Both the position numbers and the translations under genes were made by a program. A DNA stretch of 11,090 nucleotides from Methanobacteriota archaeon (GTDB lineage Archaea > Thermoplasmatota > Poseidoniia > Poseidoniales > Poseidoniaceae), in the NCBI GenBank assembly GCA_002727515.1, contig PBXF01000011.1, positions 55,418 through 66,507 of the forward strand, read 5' to 3'. Under the pieces are notes generated by a model that saw only the letters and a program-made list of their open reading frames with translations, was not told the DNA's origin and did not search any database. Shown in pieces: positions 6,235-11,090 of the stretch (its first letter is position 1; every line of letters begins with the position of its first letter).

Positions 6235-6256
6235 TGATTGAACCGGAGGTGAACTA

Positions 6257-6820
6257 ATGACGCTAGAACAATTGAAGAATGATATTTCTGCTTCAGCAGA
6301 AGCAGATGCTAAAGCTACTATCAAGGCAGCAAAAGATGAAGCAAAAGCTATTATCGACGAGGCCAAATCTCGAGCAGACTCTATCAAGAGCGATGCAGTA
6401 GGAAAAGCAGCGAAAGATGCAAGCCAACTTTCTAAGGAATTGGTTGCATCCGCTCGCCAAGCAAACCAAAAAGAGATTCTCGTCGCCAGGAGAGCTGAAC
6501 TAGACGCTACTTTAGCAAGTGCAAGAGAAAAACTAGGTGATGCAAGCCTTTCAGGAAGAGCAAGCCTACTCAAGAGCCTTGTTAAGAAAGCAGAAGGTAT
6601 GGCAACTGGAAAGATGGTACTAAGACCAACAAAAATCGATAAAGCAGCATTAGAAGATGCTGGAAAGAGTTTCAAAATGGGAACTCAAGTCGATGGTCTT
6701 GGTGGATTCATTTTAGAAGCTGAAGATGGAACACTGTCCTTTGATTTCCGTTTCGATACACTACTCGAAAACGCATGGAACGATCAAAGAGCAGCAGTAA
6801 ACCAGACACTATTTGGATGA
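6257..6820 (+). CDS. ahaE: A-type ATP synthase subunit E (peripheral stalk)
   Basis: A 187-residue subunit that pairs with H to form the peripheral stalk and caps the A3B3 head. Residues 1 to about 105 are an Ala/Lys/Glu/Asp-rich coiled coil (ASAEADAKATIKAAKDEA and similar stretches). Residues from about 106 form the compact C-terminal head-binding domain, ending with the family pattern GGFILEAEDGTLSFDFRFD...LLENAW...NQTLFG (about 149-187). Length matches the family (about 180-200). The start at 6257 follows the best SD in the window, GGAGGTGA (6245-6252), at 4 bases spacing. It stops 15 bases before ahaC. Confidence 0.93.
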   Translation: MTLEQLKNDISASAEADAKATIKAAKDEAKAIIDEAKSRADSIKSDAVGKAAKDASQLSKELVASARQANQKEILVARRAELDATLASAREKLGDASLSGRASLLKSLVKKAEGMATGKMVLRPTKIDKAALEDAGKSFKMGTQVDGLGGFILEAEDGTLSFDFRFDTLLENAWNDQRAAVNQTLFG

Positions 6821-6835
6821 TGGAGTTGTAAAACG

Positions 6836-7876
6836 ATGTCAATACTAGGGAACAATACTGCTTACGTGGCATCTCGTGCTAAAGCGAGAAAGTCCAATCT
6901 AATGGACAGAACACGATTAAGACAGTTAATCCAGCAATCCCCTGATCAACTTACTGTAGCAGTGGCTGACAGTGGTTACAGGGCAGAAATCGACCTTTAT
7001 GCAGGACGATTCACTGGTGGAGACCTAGTAGAGGCTGCGTTAACACATAATCTGCAAAATGAACTAAACAGCATAATTAAATTATGCAATGGTAAGGTGA
7101 GAGGTCTTGTTGAAATATACACAAATAGACATCAATATCACAATGCAAAGGTAGTTCTTAGAGCAATAGACAATGAAGTCAGCGTCGAAAAGGTGGCAAA
7201 TTCAATCCTTCCAGAAGAAAGTGAAGTGAATGTGCCATGGTTAAAGATAATTGAAGAATCTGCAACGATACAAGAAGCTGCAGGTCAGATGAGAAGACTT
7301 CCATTTGGCAAAGCGTTAATGGCGCTATCCGAGGATAAAGGTCTCCAGGCTTACGAAGACGAATTGGACACACATTACTTCAGTAATTCAATGAAGAAAT
7401 TACGAGGGGGTAGTCCTGATGTTCGTTTCTTGAGAAATTATCTTGCTACCGAAATCGACCATAGAAATATCATCAATATCCTCGAGGGGCATTCTTTCGG
7501 TTTGAACTCAGAGGAAATAACACAGTCATTAATCAAGGGTGGCAGAATGGTAAGTGAGAAGAATTTCTCGCAAGCATCTGCTAGCAAAGATGGGTTGATG
7601 GACGTTCTTCGTCAAGCATCTAACTTTGATTTCGACGCTTTCCAAAATACCATGTCAATTTCTGAAAAAGAAAGGACATTAGATCCAGTAGTTACTTGGT
7701 TGCGAGAACGCGAAAACACGCAAATGCAACGAATGAGTTACCTCCATCCGATTTCAGCACTACCGATTATTCACTATGTTTCGGCTAAAGTGCAAGAAAT
7801 AGAAGATTTGCGCCTAATCGTTCGAGGCCGCTTAGCAGGCTTGTCAACTGAGGTTCTGGAGGCACACGTTCTCTGA
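6836..7876 (+). CDS. ahaC: A-type ATP synthase subunit C (rotor adaptor)
   Basis: A 346-residue, mostly helical protein of the V/A-type C/d family, which sits on the cytoplasmic face of the K ring and connects it to the central shaft. Visible family features are the N-terminal NTAYVASRAKARKSNLMDRTRLRQLI region, repeated helical segments of the funnel, and the conserved C-terminus HPISALPIIHYVSAKVQEIEDLRLIVRGRLAGL, which matches the P---i--Yi-aK--E--NlR-I-rgkl pattern of the family. Length is typical. No membrane segment is visible, as expected. The SD is weaker than its neighbours (GGAG at 6822-6825, about 10 bases from ATG 6836). Its stop codon is embedded in the SD of ahaF (TGAGGTGG). Confidence 0.92.
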   Translation: MSILGNNTAYVASRAKARKSNLMDRTRLRQLIQQSPDQLTVAVADSGYRAEIDLYAGRFTGGDLVEAALTHNLQNELNSIIKLCNGKVRGLVEIYTNRHQYHNAKVVLRAIDNEVSVEKVANSILPEESEVNVPWLKIIEESATIQEAAGQMRRLPFGKALMALSEDKGLQAYEDELDTHYFSNSMKKLRGGSPDVRFLRNYLATEIDHRNIINILEGHSFGLNSEEITQSLIKGGRMVSEKNFSQASASKDGLMDVLRQASNFDFDAFQNTMSISEKERTLDPVVTWLRERENTQMQRMSYLHPISALPIIHYVSAKVQEIEDLRLIVRGRLAGLSTEVLEAHVL

Positions 7877-7885
7877 GGTGGTATT

Positions 7886-8185
7886 ATGGAAATAGCAGTA
7901 GTCGGAAGCCCGGAATTCACATTAGGATTCCAATTGGCTGGTATTAGCAATTTACACAACCCTGAAACCGAAGATGAAACTTCGAAAGTATTCAGGGATT
8001 TATTAACAACAAAAGGGATAGGAATTGTGGTTGTCGACTCCGCAGTTCTAGCATCCCTACCGGAGCGCCTACGTGATAGGCTCTCTGAAAGCGTCACTCC
8101 AACAGTTCTAGGAATTGGAACCGAGGAGGACAACACGCTTCGTGAAACTATTCGCAAAGCAATAGGAGTCGATTTGTGGAAGTGA
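7886..8185 (+). CDS. ahaF: A-type ATP synthase subunit F (central stalk)
   Basis: A 99-residue Rossmann-like alpha/beta subunit that binds subunit D in the central rotating shaft. It begins [20 protein letters not shown], the standard family opening (G-pe-tlGFrLAGI), followed by the second strand [11 protein letters not shown] (about 44-54) and a third strand TPTVLGIG before the C-terminal helix [13 protein letters not shown]. Length is normal for the family (about 100). GAGGTG (7875-7880) overlaps the ahaC stop and lies 5 bases before the ATG, so translation is likely coupled to ahaC. It is followed by ahaA after 23 bases. Confidence 0.92.
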   Translation: MEIAVVGSPEFTLGFQLAGISNLHNPETEDETSKVFRDLLTTKGIGIVVVDSAVLASLPERLRDRLSESVTPTVLGIGTEEDNTLRETIRKAIGVDLWK

Positions 8186-8194
8186 TTCAACAAA

Positions 8195-8203
8195 AAGGAG
8201 GAA
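8195..8203 (+). promoter_or_regulatory. SD AAGGAGGAA that sets the ahaA start at 8209
   Basis: AAGGAGGAA ends 5 bases before ATG 8209. An in-frame GTG at 8176 would overlap ahaF and add 11 residues ([11 protein letters not shown]) encoded partly by the SD itself. The family start [15 protein letters not shown] agrees with 8209. Confidence 0.75.
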
Positions 8204-8208
8204 GAGAA

Positions 8209-9948
8209 ATGAGCAATGAAGGAGTAATTTACCGAATTTCAGGACCGGTAGTAACAGCTACGGGAATGGAAGCGGGAATGTATGACGTGGTCAGAGTAGG
8301 CCACGAAGGATTAATGGGAGAAGTAATTGAATTACACGGAGATAAGGCAGTTATCCAGGTTTACGAAGATACCAGCGGTATCAGACCTGGTGAACCTGTT
8401 CTTAACACACGTGAAACACTGTCAGTTGCTTTAGGTCCAGGTCTTTTGACACAAATTTACGATGGTATCCAAAGACCATTGGCAACACTGGAAGAAGTAA
8501 TGGGTGTATTCATCACAAGAGGTGTTGATGCAGACGGATTCGATATGGAAAGGAAGTGGCAATTTGATGCTACAGTTTCCAACGGTGATGATGTAGTCAG
8601 CGGTCAAGTAATTGGTACAGTCCAAGAGACTGAAACTATTGTACACAAAATTATGGTTCCACCTGGAAAGGGCGGAAAGGTAAAATCAATTTCTTCTGGT
8701 GAATTCAATGTAACAGAAGATGTTTGTACATTAGATGATGGAACTACAATGCAGATGATGCAAAAGTGGCCTGTCAGGACACCAAGACCATATCAGCAAA
8801 AGTATGCTCCAGATACACCACTTATTACCGGTATGCGCATCCTAGATTTCCTCTTCCCTCTAGCTAAGGGTGGTGCAGCAGGTATTCCAGGTCCATTCGG
8901 TTCTGGTAAGACAGTTACACAGCAATCACTTGCTAAGTATTCAGACGCTCAAATCGTTGTTTACATCGGTTGTGGAGAGCGCGGAAATGAGATGACGGAA
9001 GTATTGGATGAGTTCCCTCATCTTATCGATCCAAACACAGGAAAGCCTCTGATGAACAGAACTGTGATGATTGCAAATACTTCAAACATGCCTGTAGCAG
9101 CACGTGAAGCTTCAGTATACACAGGAATTACAATTGCGGAATATTTCCGTGACATGGGTTACGATGTAGCACTGATGGCTGACTCAACAAGTCGTTGGGC
9201 TGAAGCAATGCGTGAAATTTCTTCTCGTTTGGAAGAAATGCCTGGTGAAGAAGGTTATCCTGCTTATCTATCAAGCAGAATTGCGGAATTCTATGAGCGT
9301 GCAGGACGTGTTCAAACACTCAATGGTGACGATGGTTCAGTAACCGTAATCGGTGCTGTATCTCCACCTGGTGGTGACATTTCAGAACCGGTTTCCCAAG
9401 GTACACTTCGTATTGTAAAGGTATTCTGGGGATTAGATGCAGGATTGGCTAGACAAAGGCATTTCCCTGCTATCAACTGGTTGAGTTCTTACAGTCTGTA
9501 CCCACCATCTCTAGATCAGTGGTTTAGAGATAATATCGCACAAGATTATCCAGAAATAAGAACTGCTATCAGTGGACTTCTACAGATTGAAGCTGAATTA
9601 CAAGAAATTGTACAGTTAGTCGGTTCTGATGCACTTCCTGTTGACCAACAATTAACATTGGAAGTTGCAAGAATGATTCGTGAATATTTCCTACAACAAA
9701 ATGGATTCCACGAAGTTGATGCATTCTGTACTGTAGACTTGCATTACAAAATGGCTAAGGCTATCCTAACCTTCCAAGAGTCAGCAAAATCAGCAATGGC
9801 TGCTGGAGCGGATTTACAAGATGTCGTAAACGTACCAGCAAGAACTGATTTGATGCGTGGTAGGTTTGAATCAACTTACATGGATGAAATCGATGCATTA
9901 GTCGATAAAATGAACAATGAAATTGCCGATGCAATAGGAGAAAACTAA
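8209..9948 (+). CDS. ahaA: A-type ATP synthase subunit A (catalytic ATPase)
   Basis: A 579-residue catalytic subunit (also named atpA/ntpA); three copies alternate with B in the head, making or hydrolysing ATP. In order: N-terminal beta-barrel ([11 protein letters not shown]), the A-type non-homologous region (about 105-190, including [11 protein letters not shown]), the Walker A loop GPFGSGKT (228-235, K234), the catalytic glutamate in GCGERGNEM (E257), and Walker [15 protein letters not shown] (320-333, D325). [16 protein letters not shown] and the [11 protein letters not shown] segment follow, then a helical C-terminal domain. Length is typical. The Walker A region, a known intein insertion site in some archaea, is uninterrupted here. 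The start is fixed by its SD and by homology. Its TAA stop is immediately part of the ahaB SD (TAAGGAGGA). Confidence 0.97.
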   Translation: MSNEGVIYRISGPVVTATGMEAGMYDVVRVGHEGLMGEVIELHGDKAVIQVYEDTSGIRPGEPVLNTRETLSVALGPGLLTQIYDGIQRPLATLEEVMGVFITRGVDADGFDMERKWQFDATVSNGDDVVSGQVIGTVQETETIVHKIMVPPGKGGKVKSISSGEFNVTEDVCTLDDGTTMQMMQKWPVRTPRPYQQKYAPDTPLITGMRILDFLFPLAKGGAAGIPGPFGSGKTVTQQSLAKYSDAQIVVYIGCGERGNEMTEVLDEFPHLIDPNTGKPLMNRTVMIANTSNMPVAAREASVYTGITIAEYFRDMGYDVALMADSTSRWAEAMREISSRLEEMPGEEGYPAYLSSRIAEFYERAGRVQTLNGDDGSVTVIGAVSPPGGDISEPVSQGTLRIVKVFWGLDAGLARQRHFPAINWLSSYSLYPPSLDQWFRDNIAQDYPEIRTAISGLLQIEAELQEIVQLVGSDALPVDQQLTLEVARMIREYFLQQNGFHEVDAFCTVDLHYKMAKAILTFQESAKSAMAAGADLQDVVNVPARTDLMRGRFESTYMDEIDALVDKMNNEIADAIGEN

Positions 9949-9960
9949 GGAGGAATATGA

Positions 9961-11090
9961 ATGTCTGGAAAAGAATATCGAACAATTACTGATGTTAAGG
10001 GGCCTCTAGTATTCCTTAACAAGACAGAACCAGTTGCATTTGGTGAGATTGTACAACTAAGACTAACCGACGGTTCAATGAAGAACGGCCAGGTTCTAGA
10101 TACCTCTGAAGATTTGGTGGTAGTACAGGTTTTTGAAGGAACAGCAGGAGTTGATCTAAACACTGGTGTAAAGTTCATGGGAGATGTGTTCAAATTACCA
10201 GTTTCTGATGATTTAATCGGAAGAATTCTGGACGGAGCAGGTAGACCTCGTGACGGAGGACCAGATATTGTTGCAGAGGAAAATGCAGATATTATTGGTG
10301 CTGCTATCAACCCTTACTCTCGACAAAGCCCACACGATTTCATTCAAACTGGAATCAGTGCTATCGATTGTTGTACTACACTAGTTAGAGGACAGAAGTT
10401 ACCGATTTTCAGTGCATCAGGTCTTCCACACAACGATATTGCTCTACAAATTGCAAGACAAGCTAAACTAAAGGATTCTGATGAAGAATTTATTGTAGTA
10501 TTCTGTGCAATGGGAATTACAGCTGAAGAATTCAATTTCTTTAGAAGCGACCTAGAGAGGACTGGAGCGTTAGAAAACGCTGTACTATTCGTAAACTTAG
10601 CAGACGACCCAGCGGTTGAAAGAATCATTACCCCGCGTCTTGCGTTGACTGCGGCAGAATACCTTGCTTTCGAGAAAGATTACCACGTATTGGTTATCTA
10701 TACTGACATGACAAACTATTGTGATGCTCTACGTCAAATTGGTGCTGCTCGTGAAGAAGTACCTGGGCGTCGTGGTTATCCTGGTTACATGTATACTGAT
10801 TTGGCTATGCTTTACGAGCGTGCTGGAATTGTAAAGGGTAAGAAAGGAAGTATTACTCAATTCCCAATTCTAACAATGCCTGGTGACGATATCACACACC
10901 CAATTCCTGACCTTTCAGGATATATTACAGAAGGACAGATTGTTATTTCTCGTGAATTGCACCAAGCTGGTATTTATCCACCAATCAACGTTTTGCCATC
11001 TCTGTCAAGGCTGATGGGTTCATGTATCGGTGCAAAGACAACTCGTGAAGATCACAAATCTGTATCTGACCAGATGTACGCTGCATATGC
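9961..11090 (+). CDS. ahaB: A-type ATP synthase subunit B (regulatory), 3'-truncated by window
   Basis: The first 376 residues of the non-catalytic head subunit (full length in the family is about 460) are visible and the frame is open to the window end. It starts [19 protein letters not shown] after AAGGAGGAA (9947-9955). An out-of-frame ATG at 9957 gives only 11 codons. The nucleotide-binding loop is the degenerate SASGLPHND (151-159), as normal for B. Other family signatures are [38 protein letters not shown] and LPSLSRLM, whose R350 corresponds to the arginine finger reaching the A-subunit active site. Unusual: [11 protein letters not shown] (135-145) has two cysteines (C137, C138) where the family normally has Gly plus a hydrophobic residue. 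C355 also replaces a usual KDG-type loop (SRLM-GSC-IG). Subunit D is expected downstream. Confidence 0.96.
   Translation, partial: MSGKEYRTITDVKGPLVFLNKTEPVAFGEIVQLRLTDGSMKNGQVLDTSEDLVVVQVFEGTAGVDLNTGVKFMGDVFKLPVSDDLIGRILDGAGRPRDGGPDIVAEENADIIGAAINPYSRQSPHDFIQTGISAIDCCTTLVRGQKLPIFSASGLPHNDIALQIARQAKLKDSDEEFIVVFCAMGITAEEFNFFRSDLERTGALENAVLFVNLADDPAVERIITPRLALTAAEYLAFEKDYHVLVIYTDMTNYCDALRQIGAAREEVPGRRGYPGYMYTDLAMLYERAGIVKGKKGSITQFPILTMPGDDITHPIPDLSGYITEGQIVISRELHQAGIYPPINVLPSLSRLMGSCIGAKTTREDHKSVSDQMYAAY

Noticed and set aside
5843..6235. Minus-strand open frame (130 codons) opposite ahaK
   Set aside because: It is antisense to a clear proteolipid gene, has a Pro/Ser/Ile-rich product without recognisable domains, and spans the ahaI-ahaK and ahaK-ahaE gaps without its own signals.
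6191..6245. Frameshift or premature stop at the end of ahaK, because helix 2 is short
   Set aside because: Neither alternative frame after 6198 gives a hydrophobic continuation; both give short polar peptides that soon stop. The stop therefore appears genuine.
6169..6675. Long open frame on the minus strand (168 codons) opposite ahaE
   Set aside because: It mirrors the Ala/Lys-rich coiled-coil codons of ahaE, giving a Ser/Ala/Leu-rich low-complexity product with no family resemblance and no SD or TATA-like site. ahaE itself is certain.
8176..8208. GTG start for ahaA at 8176
   Set aside because: It would overlap ahaF and translate the SD; ATG 8209 has the SD at ideal spacing and the family N-terminus.
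8890..8914. Intein at the ATP-binding loop of subunit A
   Set aside because: The coding sequence runs GPFGSGKT without interruption and the total length (579 residues) is that of an intein-free subunit.
1..11090. tRNA, rRNA, CRISPR array, insertion sequence, phage or defence genes
   Set aside because: Nothing was seen by eye: no spaced direct repeats, transposase or integrase motifs, and too little non-coding space for RNA genes. The largest gene-free interval is 3373-3510, which is described as the promoter region.
1..11090. A previously undescribed multi-gene system
   Set aside because: The genes from 3511 onward form a standard archaeal ATP synthase operon, and the three genes before it are individually recognisable families with no shared operon structure (two of them converge). 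Novelty here is limited to details of single genes and non-coding signals.

Overview
The window is an A+T-rich stretch of an archaeal chromosome. The main evidence is an archaeal (A-type) ATP synthase operon in the classical euryarchaeal order H-I-K-E-C-F-A-B, strong GGAGGTGA-type ribosome binding sites complementary to the archaeal 16S rRNA tail, and TATA-like boxes rather than bacterial -35/-10 pairs. The gene complement and style fit a planktonic marine euryarchaeon of the Thermoplasmatota (Marine Group II, Poseidoniales-like). That placement is an inference from general knowledge, not from a search.

Layout. Positions 1-1032 hold the 3' part of a tetratricopeptide-repeat protein with a cysteine-rich tail. 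After a 70-base gap containing a perfect A/T-rich hairpin comes a SelO-type pseudokinase/protein AMPylator (1103-2617), in the cysteine version of this selenoprotein family. It converges on a UbiE/MenG-like methyltransferase on the minus strand (2632-3372). Both 3' ends lie in one imperfect stem-loop. The interval 3373-3510 is a divergent promoter region serving the methyltransferase leftwards and the ATP synthase operon rightwards. It holds TATA-like boxes on both strands and a GGGTT-ATG-AACCC palindrome near the predicted operon transcription start.

From 3511 to the window edge run eight genes of the A1AO ATP synthase: H and E (peripheral stalks), I (membrane stator with the essential arginine), K (rotor-ring proteolipid), C (rotor adaptor), F (central stalk), A (catalytic) and B (regulatory, cut by the window end). 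Subunit D, and possibly G, would be expected just downstream. Ions cross between I and the K ring, the C/F(/D) shaft turns inside the A3B3 head, and H/E hold the head still. The genes are tightly packed; three stop codons are part of, or touch, the next gene's Shine-Dalgarno sequence.

Most of the window is a conventional operon, and I did not find a new multi-gene system. The points worth a second look are: a SelO homologue in an archaeon; a signal-peptide-like leader and a short last helix on the proteolipid; mutually exclusive RNA hairpins just after the proteolipid gene; a histidine/aspartate-rich linker in subunit I; an unusual Cys-Cys pair in a conserved segment of subunit B; and an unsettled start and control region for subunit H.
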